Of a stretch of DNA of 64,000 nucleotides, positions 26,601-41,300 are shown in pieces. The notes under the pieces were generated by a model. The model was not told the origin of the DNA. It did no database searches and saw only the letters and a program-made list of their open reading frames with translations. Every line of letters starts with the position of its first letter. Position 1 is the stretch's first letter. Position numbers and translations under genes: made by a program. This DNA is from Symsagittifera roscoffensis (lineage: Eukaryota > Xenacoelomorpha > Acoela > Convolutidae), in the NCBI RefSeq assembly GCF_963678635.1, contig NC_087067.1, positions 17,799,639 to 17,863,638 of the forward strand, written 5' to 3'.

Positions 26601-29600
26601 GTAAAACTAAAAATTTGACATACTTGACAGTCATAGTAATAGAGGCAAACGGGACAAAAAAATTGTAGAAAATTGACTAGAAAAACAACAAAAATCGAAA
26701 AAATGTTCAAAAAACTTAAAAAACGTTTTTTTTTTCAATTTTTTTGCCGAAATTTTTTTTGAAGATTAAAAGGCACTAAAAACTACAAAAATCAATTTTA
26801 TTTGCGTAAAACTAAGTTTTCATAGCTTTAGTTAGGCATAAATAAGCTGTTGTAAGCCTTCTCGCTCGCTTCTTTCGCTCGCAATTTAAATAAACAAAAA
26901 TCACAAATTTTAAACCAGGTTTTCTCAAAATTGAGAAAACATTTTGAAAAATGTTTAATGTCGTTCGAATCACGACTAAATGCACAGCATTTGATCCTGT
27001 CCAAAGATTATTCCTCGTGGCTGATTTTGCGTTGAAAAAACTAAAACACACCTCGAATTTTTCAAATGGTCTGAACAATAATTATTCTGTAGAAACCAGC
27101 AATTTTTCTACTTCTTGCAAGTAGAGTGAAATTTTAGCAACAATAATTCAAAAATTTTTATAAATCTTGCAGGCCATATGAAGGAACATTAAGTACTTTC
27201 TGGAAAATTTTCTTGCCAGAATGTTTGCATCAACGATCATTGAGGTAAGCTTGCAACGAGTATTAGTTAATGGTTAGTATTGCTGTTGCAAACTGTTTTA
27301 CAGCTTTGCGAGCAAAAATCCGACCTTTATCTTAATTACTCTGGTTAAAGTTAATCGTGTGTCGTCGGAAGTTTCTGTGCTGTCGTGAGAAGCTAGGAAA
27401 TCATTCATTGATACTATTATTTAATTTGTATATTCCTAATCTTATTATATATTGGGCCTCGCTTCGGTGCACTCCTAGGATTTTAAAAAATGTTCTGATG
27501 TTTTTATGTTTATGGATGTTTGTACTGTTAAGTATGCTTTCAGAGGCTAGTGTGCATTCATGGTCTCCTTTGTTACAGCTCGCAAGGTAAGGTAGCTCGA
27601 AGACAGGCGAGAGTTCTTGAAAGCTACTTACGCTTTCTGATAGCTACCCCTAGAGCATTATTTTAAGCTTCTCCATGGCTTGTACATCATTTGCGCATCA
27701 TTTGGAGGTACGTATATCCGGATAAAATTACTGTTCAAATTCTTGAATACCAATTCATTTTTTTATAAAAATCTTACACCTATATTCACATGCTTATAAA
27801 AACTTTACATCCAAATTCAAATTCTTATAATATTCTTGCTAGATAAATGCATTTACTTACAAAATTTTTTTAAAGAATTTGTATTTTAATTACACTCGGA
27901 TTATCTTTTGAAATTTTAATTAATAAATTCCATAAAAAGAACAAAAAACTTTGGCCAAGATTCCGAAACTATTTTTTTTTACAGATATTCTTTTTTTTTT
28001 AAATTTTTAACACGACCGTTTTTGGTTTTGTGTACCATTCTCTCGCCACTCCGTCTTAATAGCTCTAACTTTTGCTTTTTATAACAGGAAGCGCACCTCA
28101 AGAAAATGCAAATGTGAGAATGAAACATAACCAAAAGGGCATAATTTACCTGTTTTTACCATTTTTCATCTGATCAGACTTTTAAAAATACCTTTCAAAG
28201 TCTGATTGATGTGACTGGCGCAAAATTCATTCCAGTCTTTTAAAACTCTAGCGCCACAAATAGCTAAAAACTAATGAAAAAGTGCATTAATTTTTGAGCA
28301 TCGTAAAGTTCAATTGATTCAATTGACGACGGAAATAATCAATTTATCACGCCTCACGGTATCCCATCCCCCCCTCCATTCTTAACTACTTTTAAAGGGG
28401 GTAAGGTAGGATTTTAACTCAAAGTCAAGTTAAGCTTTCGAGGGTTGCGGGATATTTTTCCAGCGTGAGTGAATATTTATAAGCCTCCTTCTAATGTGAT
28501 TTTTGAACCATAAATCTTTCTAACGCTAAGATTATTCTGCAAGGGCACAAATGCAAATAAAATGAACTGAATATGAAGGAAAGACAGACAAGCGCAACTT
28601 GTTGGTCAAAATAGTTTTCACATTGTCAGCATTGAGAAAATTTTGAAAAAATTCTCGACGTTTAAAAACTGACCATTTGGTCTAAATACTTTCCCTCAAG
28701 CTTCACATTGGGTTATACATTGCACCAAAATGTTGTACTTGTCTGATTATGAGCCTAAAAACAATTTATTATGATTATTATCAAAGTTTGGACACGAGTC
28801 GTAAAGCCCCAACTTCGGCCAAACTTCATCGCTCGCCGAGTTTGAATTCTTAAAAAAAGCTTGATCATCAGTTAAAATTATTTTAAAATTGCAAAAATGT
28901 GACCTTGAGAAAAACTTTGCGGTTGTTGAGACTAAACTTTTATTCATTTAAAAAAAATTTCGATATATTTATATATACCAAATTGAATAACTTCAAGGTT
29001 AGGAATCAGTCAAAAAAACTAAAACTTAACCTGTACATTAGAACTTGAGTTGAAAAATGATAATCACATTTGAAATTGCGCTAAATATAATATAAAAACC
29101 CAATTTTGTGTGAATTGCTGTGTTGTAACAATATCTTTTCACAAATATGTTTGTTTCAATATTTCTGAGCCAAAAAAAATTGTGTACTTCAATTTTTAAA
29201 TCAAATCTATAAGTTTGAAGCAAGCAAAAAAAACTTCTCAAAAGTTTCTCAAAAAAATAAGTTGACGTTGTATATTCGATGTTCTAAGCCTCAAAAATAC
29301 TTTATTTGAGAAAACAAGTAAGAATAAAACTACCTTTTCTTCATACTTGTCGACCTTTTTTTTTTTTTTAGGTCGACCAAGATGACGAGATGAATTTTAC
29401 CTGAAAAGCATGAGTTACAATTTTTTCGAAAAAAAAAATTTTTCAAAACTTTTTTTTAAGCTGATTTGATTTTTTGAGCTGCTCTAAAATTCTAAAAAAA
29501 ACCTTAGTTTTCAGACCTTTCGCAAAAATTTGATAAGCCAGAACTGAGAAGGGGGAGGGCGTCCCCTCGTCCGTGCTATATTGATTTGTACTTACTATGA

Positions 29601-32600
29601 GAATGCATCTCTGCCTGGAAAACATCTGGGAGTACTCGAAGGGCCACTTGATGGCAGCCAGCCTCTGAACACACACTGCCAGAGTAGTCCAGATGTTCAC
29701 GTGCATCAGGGCAATATCATATCCAGGTAGTCTTCAGAACAAAAAAAACAGAAACTTTAATTTGAGCGATGGGTTTAATAATCTATTTAAAAATGGCTTC
29801 GATCAGTGACTGGCGTCTTTTGATCATAGAACTGGCTAATCATATGTTCTATTTTTAAAAAGTTAAGTTTAACTATCCTCCCTCGGCTATGGTACTTAGT
29901 AACAAATTGGCACCCCTATAAAGAACTAATTCAACGGTTAAGCATTTATGAGCATTTTGTATCTATAGTAACGATTCCCCCTCCCCCTTTGCAAGATGTG
30001 TGTGTGTGTGTGAAGGGGGGAGTGAAAAAGTTAAAGAGACCTAAAAAATGATATGAATGAACAAATACTTCTTTATGATATTGTCATGCAGTTTGAATGA
30101 GTTTGGAATTGTATAAGAATTAGACCAGCTGAATTTTCCGAGCATGGAAAAATACTGATAAAAATTGTTTCAATTATGTATACCGGTGTTTTTTGAGATT
30201 AATTGTTTGTTAAAATACAACTATTTGTCGCATTTTCCCCTCTAACACTCCAAGAAATACCCGGGTCTACTTTTTAGCCAACTAAAAATTTCTAAAGAAA
30301 ACAAAAGAAATATTGAAAACGTATTAGTCAAACATCTGTATATCTATGACTGCAAAGAGTAGGCATAGTTAAATAGATACGAAAAACTTTCTGAAAAAGT
30401 GGATTTTGCTTTATTTTTCAGAGCCTCTAATTTAGTTCGAGATTGTTCTCAGTTAATGAAAAAGAAGTGAACTAAACCATCGGATTAGACAGATGACACG
30501 CAGATATAAATCGAAATCGATTTCTTTAATTTACCATGAACTTTATCACGCCTATCCAACTTCTAAGTTAACCTCTGTTCGTTCATACTTAGTACCGTGC
30601 TGAAAAAGATACGGGCGGATCTACATGAGTGGTAGATTTATTTCTTAAAATAAACTTGTTATATTTGTTAGTTTGTCCATTTCATTTGACTTTCGAAGAA
30701 AACGGAATATTTATGTTTGGGGCGGTTTTTTTATTATTCAGTCACTTTTCGGTGATCGAAATTATACTTTTTGGTCAAAAATTTTTATACCCCATTGATG
30801 ATATTGACTCCCTGAAATTGAAAATTGTTTGCAAGGGAGTTTGAAAGTTGCAAATTTGGCCATGCTTTTGACTAACTTATGCGCATTTTCAAAATTTTAT
30901 TCATAATGATGAAAGCGTGAAGCAAATTATTTATGCGTGGCGAATTATCGCGCTCAACAAAATCGTTCCAAATTGAATTGAGGCTAGCTAATTGGTCGTA
31001 GTAATTTCGTAAGACTCAAATTTTACACTTTGATTTTATCCAAAAGGTATAGCTTTTCATTATTTTCTTTTCCCAAAAACTATTCGATAATGCTTAAGGG
31101 GCAGTCGGAACATTTAGAGTTTCGCCCTGATATACGAGCAGTCTTGTTAGACTTGTTTAAACAAGTTTTATAATGACCCGTCTGCCCTTTACTCGTTCTC
31201 CAATAGTTTTTTGTAGAAAAAATACTGAAAAACTACAAATTCTGGACAATATTGATGATCAAGTGTGAAAATATAAGTCGCACAAATTAGTACGAAGAAC
31301 TAGCTTGCCTTAATTCATTTTCAAACGATTTTGTTGTGGGATAGTTCGCGTTACGCTTTCAGCTTAATGAAAAAAAATTTCAAAGTGCGAACAAATTATT
31401 CCAGAGCATGGTCAAATTAACTATTTTTAAACTCCCAGAACTTAGCAAAAAGTCATCGGAGCTTAAATACTTGACCTTTTGATTCAAGGATTTGATATTT
31501 TCATTTGGGGCATAAAATTTGGTGTTAAAAATATTTTTTTGATCGCCAAAAATTGACTGAGCAAAAAACCACGCCAAGCATAAATATTCCGTTTTCTTCT
31601 AAAGTTGGAACAAAAAAAGAATCGATGCACTATAAAAATTAGAACCCTAGAAACATTTTAGACTACTTTTTTTGAATAACTAATGGCCCACTGAAGCTTT
31701 CGAGGAAGAACGCCTTACGCAACTGTCTGGAAAGAATGAGTGTCAATTTTATAGCTAAAAACCTACGTATCTACTTGCCAAAAAAAACAGAAGCCTCATA
31801 TACAATCTATTTTTACCAATTTCAACCAAAACGCGGAATGGGTTTTTGGGTCATTCAAGCCTATAACTTTTTTTTTACTGTTTTGACATAACGTTCATCA
31901 TTGATCCAACTTTTTCTTTACTCTGCTAGGATTTGCTTTGCTTACTCGGTAATCGTTTTAGATTGTATTTATTTTTAGAGAATTTTTATAACATCGAGAA
32001 AATTTTGATCTTCATATGTCAGAATAAAACTCATAAAGGTTTTGTACGTACGTTTGTGTTTAGTTCCGACTTTCGAAGAAACTGACGGTATACTTATGCT
32101 TGGTTTGCTTTTACATTCATCCATTTTTAGGATTCATATTCTATGCATTACAAAAGTTTAAAGAATTATCTTGAGTTTAAAGAATTGAATTAATTTTTGT
32201 TAAGTTATGGGGATTTAAAATAACTAATTTGGCCAACTGGTAATAATTAACGCGCAATATTGAAAAATCTGTATTTAAACATGACTTTTAGATGATCAAA
32301 TGGTTCCTCAAAAAAATTATTTATTTTTTGTTTGATTTCACTTTTACAAGATCTCTTTGACACAATTCTCTTTAATTAATGCTGCAAAAGAGGGATTTTT
32401 TGCTGTTATTTTTCCGATATTTTGTTTCTTCTCCCGCGCTGATTAGCAATTACATCCAAATTGCATTCCTTTATTCTTTGAACTAAGACCCAATTACCGT
32501 TGAAAAGATCACATTCGAACCTTTCCTCCTTATTTCAAAGAATACTCTGTCATGTGCTAGGTTTGAAGTAAGATGAAGGATCAAGTTAATTAGATTTTCA

Positions 32601-35282
32601 GAGTACTGTTTTGACTTTCGGCGGAAGAATTTCGACTTTCGACGGCGTTCGTTTTCTTTCTGAAAAACTTGAGTTTAAATTCCTCATTCTGATAAAAATT
32701 TTAACACAATGTGAAACAAAAGGCTGCTTGCAGTGCTTAAAATTGAACACTTTTTTTTGGTAAGAGTTTTAAAAAAATATTGGGAAATAAAATTGGGACT
32801 ATTCTGAATTCTGAAGCAGGATTTTTTCTTTTCTTTAGCACAACTATTTGGCGAGAGTTTAGTTCTTCAAAGTCCGAATTAATACACAGTTTGGTTTTGG
32901 ACTTCGTAATGTTTAAAAATAATTTTTTTTAAGTTTGTTTGGCTTCTTTCTAAGACCGAGTTGCAAACGCACCTTTTTGAGGGCATTAACATCTCTCATA
33001 ATTAACCACCTCTTTCTTACCATGTGGCTAAATTCAGTCGAAATCGACCGAACTGAACGATTTCTAAAGGTTACTATAGAATCAAAACACCCACATTCTG
33101 GTTGCACAAGTTGAAGCAGATGCCTGAAAAATGCAAGAAAACTTTTCAAACTTTGTTTTTTTCTCAAAGAACCGCAAAGAACTACGTGTGGCAAAAATTG
33201 ACCAAAGTGCCCGGAACCGTCTTGGCATGTTGTTGATGTCAACTTGGGGCCTTTTTGTGGCTTAAGAAACCAAATAAAATGTTTCAAAAATAACGAATTT
33301 TTTTCTGCTTTTCTTTTAGACAATACGATAGCTCCTACTTTTGCAAAAATCCCAGCTCAGCCCTTGGCTATACCACCTTATCAAATTAGGGCAAATGTGT
33401 GTCAGGACTCGTTTTGTTGCAGGCTTACAAATTTATTTTAACCCGAAGCTCTGAATTCATAAAATTAGGACAACACAATGAATGCTTTTTTTTACATTCG
33501 AATCAATGAAAAAATCAATTTGTCTTGTCTACCTTTCAAATGACTGTAAGCGCTGTTTTTTTAAATAGAAATGGTGAACCCCGATGAATGAATTTATCAC
33601 ATTGGGGTTCTCATGACCGCATCTTTTGTTTCAGAAAAGCTTGAATCAAACCCTTCTTTTTAATCAGTTGAACCAAAGGGTATCAAAGGTTTATCCTACT
33701 AGGGCGTTTAATCTAAATGAAGTAGCCATCTCTACACTGATATCGCTCTCAGGTTCAAAATTACGTATCGACTTACTAGGTAGACCAACAATTTTGTTTT
33801 AATTTATAAAAAAGAAAGGTCGATTCTAGAGAGAAATGTAATCAAAGATTCTCTATGCCTTCCTTATCTCAGCCTACGCCGTTTGTAATGACATCTGGTT
33901 TCTTTTAAATAATTTATTTTGTTTCACTGCACTGTCATGTTTTTCAAATGATGTTAAAGCGACTAAATTTAGAAAAAAATATCAATTGTGACTGTTTTTA
34001 TGAGTAATATGAGACTTGAAAGTCGAAAGCTACGACCTTTGTAAGCCTAGTCAATCAGGCTGATACTGCGGCAGGTTGTTTCAAATCTTCAAAAGAGAAT
34101 AGTGTAAAAAGTAATTGGTTGATACTTTCACCTCTCAAAACTCACTTCAGATCAGAGTGTTTTTGTAATGATTTAGTTAATCTCTGTGGTTACCAAAAAA
34201 CAGAAAAAAGCGGGAAAAAAATACTTTTTTGATTTTTTTTCTTTAAAACTAATAAAGCTATCAAAAAATATGGCGAAACGTTTGTGCTCGACATTTTTTT
34301 CAGACATTTTTCAAAAGTGATCATGTTTTCAAAATATTTGGAGGTTTAAAAACTACCATTTGGCCAATTAATGACAATTAACGCGCAATTTTTTTCGTGC
34401 GATGAGCAATTAAGAGGCAAATGTCGTCTCAAAATCCCAAAATAACTAAAAGACACAATTTGATCTAATTATTGCTTTATTTAATGCTATTTATATAAGT
34501 CAGTACTTAAAATAGCGCGTGCATGAAACATTTAAATTTGAATCAGAAACTATCACAAAATTTGAATCAGAAACTATCACAGAAGCAGAAACTATCACAA
34601 CATTTGTTTGAATTAGTTCGTCAAAAATTAGCTCATAGACGTTTAGTGAAAATTAGGGTTTCTCCCAAACAGGAGCAATCTTGTTACAAATATTGTAACT
34701 ATTATAAAATTTTCAACACTGCGTAGTTTCAACTCATCGATTATTTACAAACAAAATTTTCCATAGTTTTGAGCGATTGGTATCCAAAACAACCTAATAA
34801 AATTACTTTTCACCTAAGTTTGATTATTTTAAACTTTTTTCAGAATAAAAAATGGCTGTAGAATTCCCCGGTCGACCTCCATACACCAAAAATGCTTACC
34901 ATACAATTGCATACACCGAAAATATTTATCATACATTTCTCAGCAAATGCATGATAAAATGCTTCTCATACATTTTCCATATATGGAAACAAGCTTATCA
35001 TAGAGATTTCATACAATTTTCTCTACATAATGAGCTAAATGGAATTGTATGTTAAGAAGTTTTTCACTTCAGGAAATTGTATGGTACACATTTTTTTTTG
35101 TTTTTTTGGTTTTGTTTTTTGTACGAGCTATGTCTCTGAATTTTTTCTTCAATCTAATACTGGTATTAAAAAATGCTAACAGTCAAGTTATTTTGAAATA
35201 TATTGAACTATGGCAACTTAGATTTTTATTGATACAATTAAAAATTAATTAATATGAAGAATGTAAAATTTTGTCAAAACAG

Positions 35283-35337
<55 letters not shown>

Positions 35338-38300
35338 ATACAGGGGCGGATTTAGGGGGGGAAGGGGGGGTATCGGACGCCCTCCTCTCAGGGATTCGAC
35401 CCCCTGCTGACCCAAAGGGTCCCCCCTTTGGTACTTTTTAAGAAATCCATTTTTTGCCGACCGACCCTAAAAATTTTCTAAAGGCGCCTTAGGCGCCAAT
35501 ATATACTAACTTTGAGGGGGAGCGCGCGCCAAAAAAAACGCGATTTTTTTGTCAAGATTTTTCAAAAAGTGCCTAAAAACGGCTTTTTGACCTGTTTTTT
35601 CAAAAATATGCCTGCGGCGCAGAAAGTTTGGCCAAAACAGGGACTTTTTAGTGCTTTAGAAGAGCTCGGAAAATCAATTTGGTCGACCTAAAAAAAAAAA
35701 AAAAGGTCGTCGAAATTTTCGAAAATTATTGAAAATCGGCCCCCCCCCCCCCCCTCGAAAAAATCCTAGATCCGCCCCGGTATATATAAGTTAGTCAACA
35801 ACAAAAAAATTGTATGTTAAGAATAAATGCCTAATGCTTTTATCAAACAACACAACATTTATCAGGGATTTTGTATCAGTTTGAGGAAAGATACATCTGG
35901 AGCACCATGTCAAGGAAACATTTGAATTAAATGAATCGTATACCTGTTTTTGTATGTATGTTTGTTTTTTAATTAATAATTAGATAGTATTTATGATCCC
36001 CAATATGAATCTTTAATATAGACAACGCTGCTTCTGAACGAGAGGTTTGCAATGATACCAGACATCTAAACGAGTACCTCAAGGTGCTTAATAAGTATGC
36101 AATCAGATTAAAATTAATATTTATAATTTAAAGTGGGTAAAGGCGGGTGCTAAGATGTTTAGGTTTTTTTTTGCTCATCGGCCTTCTTGCGAGTATCCTA
36201 ATTTGCATAGCAAAACATCGTTAATCGATACAGAGGCGAATTTAGACGAGGACGCGGACGCTCCATTCCTCAGGGACTCAACCAGGGGTGAAAAAACGCA
36301 ATGTTATGATCAACAATTTCCACGAAGTTCCCAAAAGCGCCCTTTTTGAAGTTTTTTCTCCAAAAGCTGGGCTATTAGTGATTTGAGAGAGCTCATAAAA
36401 TCAATATGGTCGAGTATCTAAAAAAAATCTTGAAAATCACCCCTCCGTCCTCGAGAAAATAATGGATCCTCCCCTGAATTGATATCACATAAAACCAGCT
36501 CTCTTTAGATGAACGAGGCGAGTCGCCAGTATTGTTGGACTATATAAAAGTTCAACTTCAATGTTTCCTGTTAAACCATCTGGCAATGGTTGATTAGCTT
36601 TTTAGCTTTTTTAGTTCAAATTTTCTAATCAGCTTATTCTACAACAGAGGACATGAACAGACCTTTAATTGATTTCTTTTTGCCTATTATTATCTCATTC
36701 GCATGTGTTTTGATCCCTTGAGATCATTGTTTCGTGTTCACAACCGTTTTTAAGCAAACAAAATACTCGTTAACTTCTTAAAATAGAATTTATTTGTTTG
36801 TATATACGTCCTTGAAGTTAAAATGAAACTAATATTAGATTATTGAGTTTTGTCAAGTATATTCAAAAACTGAATTTGATTTTCTCCAATTTTTCTATTT
36901 ATGCAGATACGGAGTCTTTTTTTAAAGGACTGATTTGTTTTCCACGAAAAATTTGATTTATTTTTTGTTTGATTTTTGATTTGTGAGTTCTCTTTGACAC
37001 GAATAAATTCAAATGGTCCTGCGAATCAGAAACAACCGGGTAAATAATAGCGGCTCATCTTTTGGCTGAAGTGGGTCGATCGCATGCCGAAAAAGAGTTT
37101 GATTCAGAATCGCCGGTCGAGCAATCTCTATAGACGCGCTTAAAGTCGAAACATAAACTCGATCAATCCTGGACTACGCCTGTCCAGCTTGGTCTTACGC
37201 CGCGAGTGATACATCCATAACTTGAACGCATATGAAGCAAAGTGCAGCTCCGCGGAGAGTGACTGCGGGTACTATGATGAGCCCCATTGGCCACCTTTAT
37301 TCAGAGTGCAAACTAGTTAACGTCAAAAATCACCACAAACTTTTTGCCTCACAATTAGTCCAGAGGACCTACTTGCAAAAAGGTCCCATCCATTTCTACC
37401 ATACTCGCCCCCAACCGTCAGCAACGAGTGATCATCTTAAATTCTTATAAAGAGGAACTTGAAAAAATTTTACTAGAAGCAAACGAGTGTGACTCTTTTA
37501 CTGATTTTTTTTGGCTTCGTCTATGACTTTCTGCACTCGGTTTTTGATTATGTTCGTTACAAGTATTTTAAAATTGCTGTTTATGAACGCTTTAAGGTGA
37601 TTATTAAAGCGTTCATAAACAGCAATTTTAAAACGCTCGTAATGAAAATACACACAAACCAAGTACAGAAAGCCAGAGACGAAGCCCCAGCGTCAAAGTT
37701 TCCCCCCTTAAGACCCCCAGAAGTTTCAAAAACTGAATAGACCCTCCCACGCTCGACTAGGCGCAACCTCACCTAAATAAGAAAAAAGATCAGGATACAG
37801 CCCCTACTTAAATTCTTATATGTATAGGATAGACCCAAATGTCCCTCCAAACTGTCCTTTCTGCCTTTCTCCCCACACATGTGCGCATTACTTTTTTAAC
37901 TGTCCCCAAAACAGCACAAACTTCACCCATAATACTTATGGTTTCGGCCGATGGAGGTCGAAACGTCTCTCGAACTCGGCGAGAGGATGACGGACGCGCC
38001 TCAAACAACAAGCTAATAATAACAACAACAACAAACTTTAACTCGAGCCGGTCAAACCGTAAAAAGCAAAACAAGTTCGAGTTGGTTGATTCATACAACC
38101 CACCGCAAAATCGATTTTGAAACAAACAGTGAAACACAAAAACAAAAAAAAACAGAAAAAACTCAAATCCGAGACTTAAGTTGGCTCCAGTCAAAACATA
38201 AAAAGAAACAGAAGACAGTTTTGCCAAGAAAAAAAATTTATTTTAGAATTTGCAGAAAAAACTGTGAGCAGATAGGCATATAGCAAATTGATTTGGTACT

Positions 38301-41300
38301 TAAAGTGATCTTAGAAAACTACAAAACTGAATCAGAAAAGAGAATTCTATAGACTTTTAGGGTACTGCTTAGACTTTCAAAGAAAAAGACAGAATGATAA
38401 AACCTTTTTTGGTAAGTTGTTATGATTTGTATTTGTCACTACTAGAACTTAAATGGGATGATCAAAGCGCTTGAAGTTTTCTACTATTATTAAGTCGTAG
38501 TAAATACAGCTAGTTAACCTTGCTCAAAAATTAGTTCAAATTGATTTTATGCATAATAATTGATCCAAACAAAAAAAACAAATGCAAAATGGATCACTTT
38601 GTATTTAAGATTAAAATCAAGGGAGAAACTGTAAATAAACGAGCCTAAAACTTTTATCGGCTTAACATAATTGCGGTTTTGTCCTTATACAATGTATTAT
38701 TGAATTATAGTAATTGCTCCAAATGTCGAAGAAAGTGAGGAATATATATGCTCAGAGCAGCTTTGTTATTCTGACCACTTTACAAAACTCTGCTCTCTCG
38801 GGTGACCGATCTATTCATATACATTCGGCCAGCCGAGTGTGCACACCACTATAGTAACTCGCCATGTTTATGTAGAAACTGCTTGTTTTATAATCCCTCA
38901 CTACAAAATCGTTACAAATTGAATTGAGGCAGCTAATCGATTTTATGATTTCCAAACACAAGTCACAATTGTTTTTGAAGTTATCAGCCTAAAATTCACA
39001 GTTTTCCCAATTTTCAATTTACCAAATTATTCGAGACAAAATAAAGGGCATTCGGAATATTCGGGGCTTTGCCCTGATACAAGCAGTCTTGCTTAGTTTT
39101 TTAAGATCAATAGGCTTGTCACGAAAATTTTAACCAATACTTGTTGAAATTTGCTTTGCAACATCACTTTGACACAAATCTCTTTAATTAAATCTGCAAA
39201 TTAGGGAGACTTTTTTTGTTGTTGTTCCAATTTTTGTTTGTTTCTTTCTGTCAAAGAAGAGGGCTTACAAATTTTCTCTAACTAATCTTTGAACTAAGAC
39301 CCAATTACAGTTTAAAAGTCCTAATCTGAAGATTTCTTTCCAGTTTCAAAGATTATTCTGACATTTGCTACCTCCCAAGTATAACCTCGTAAGATAAAAG
39401 ATAAATTTCATTAGATTTTCTAGATTATTCTGGAATTTAGGAAACGAATACCATCAATAAATGACCGTTGAAAACATCAATTTCGGGTCAAAGGGCCGTG
39501 TTTTTTAGTACTTGGTACGTGTTTTTTTTACAAAGAAGTGCCGCAGTTATCGTAAGCCCGCCAAAAAGTTCCATGGATTTTTACAAGTCCGATAGAGCAA
39601 AATGGCACAAAATTTAAAAGCCACTAGTAAAAAGAGTGACATCTTCTTAATGGGACTTAAAAACAACCACAATCAGTTTTCAGAGATGACAGAAAAACAA
39701 AAGGATATTTTATCCAAGACAACACGTGCATGAAACTGAGACAGCCCTGTAAAAGATATTGTGTTCGAAGTATATAGGTTTTGGTTTCTCTTTCTTATGG
39801 ATCGATTACGTGCTCGGCATTGGCAACTAGAGGCTGCCTGGTCCGCTTCGCTCCGCTACGTTTTTTCTCGCCTCTAGTATTACTGTTTCGGAGATTGCTA
39901 TTAGCTAGATTTTGTGAAAAATAATTATATCAGGACTCACTAATGGGTTCTATAACAAGAATTGAACTTTTTACAAGAGGACTCAGATGGGAATGAAATA
40001 AGAGAAAGTTGCTTCTGTTTCAAAACTAGCGTAGTTATGACATAGCTGGGTATGACAAAAATAGTTTTTCAATGCTAATTGAAATTTATTTTGTTTTATA
40101 TTTCAGTCATTCTTAAAAAATAGGGCAGATGTTATGGCAATTTGCACTGTTTTTACCCTCAATGAACTACTAGAGGGATATGTCATATTCAAGCAGTTTC
40201 AGTCGTAATTCGATTCCTAAGAAAAAAAAACTAAAAAAAACCATGTATCTAGAAAAGCTGGTCAAAAATTCCTACATTTCTGAAACAGTTCTTACAGGCA
40301 CGCAAATATCTATGATCCACGCCATTGTCGCTAGAGAGTGCATTTCTTGCCAGATCTTGCAATATCCTTGCAAATGAGAGTTCTCTAGCAAGATTTTGGG
40401 CAAAATTTTTTTTTTTTATATCAGATCATACTTGTCCTGCGAAACCAAGAAAAAAATTGCTCACCTTGCATGAATAGTGTAAGACTTCTGCAAATGTCTA
40501 ATAACTATATGCCACAAAATCTTTCATTAAAAATTAAAATTCAAAAACTGAAAAATCTGAAGAACTGCTCAAAAATTGTACAAAATCATGACTAAGGATG
40601 GAAATTGATCTTATTTTTTTTCGTATCTAATGACGCGAATTTTTCAGGATTCGCGTCATTACATACAGACGCGATTGCAAAATGAAAAGAGATTGGGCTC
40701 TAAATGCCAGGCTGAAACTTTTCAAACGAATTTCCTTAAACATGTGTTTGGTTTTTCTTTCAATAATTCACTTCAAAAAAATGTTTCTTTTTTTTCGCTT
40801 TCCTCGCAAAATCAGCTGCCACAAATAATCATTGGAAAGAGTTGATAGATATATCATATTAAAACCCTTACAATTGTGAATCGAACAAAATTTTACAAAT
40901 TCAAAAAAATCCCAGTCTGAAGAAAAACCGGTTGGAGCGAATAAAGCGAGCGAGCAGACAGACTTACAATAGTTTAATTTAATGGCTTAAAAGCTTACAG
41001 TATCATAGTTTAAAACAAAAAAAGTAATTTTCTCGAGTACCATTAGTTTTTGACAAATTTAGCGCTTTTTTGGAGCCAAAAAAAAATCAAAAAAACTGCG
41101 AAAAAATTTTAAATTATTTTAAAATGTTTTAATTTTTTTTTTCGTTTTTCTAGTCATTTTCTACAAAATGTTTTTCAATTTGCTTATTTTACTATAACTG
41201 TCAAACATGCTGAATCTCTATTTTTTCATTCAGCTCGTTCTATCACACCGCGCAGAAAAAAAACGACACTAACTTGAATTTTTTTTGCAGTATTCAAAGA

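Larger units (their letters stand above)
21655..29595 (-). other. Receptor intron 2 (about 7.9 kb)
   Basis: GTAAGT to TTTCAG on the minus strand. It holds a family C fragment beside the exon 2 donor (about 29345-29580), a family B copy (26476-27075), the CTTGCAAG element (25473-26168), family C at 23409-23790 and family A at 22590-22960. No further coding exon was seen in the correct phase. Confidence 0.8.
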
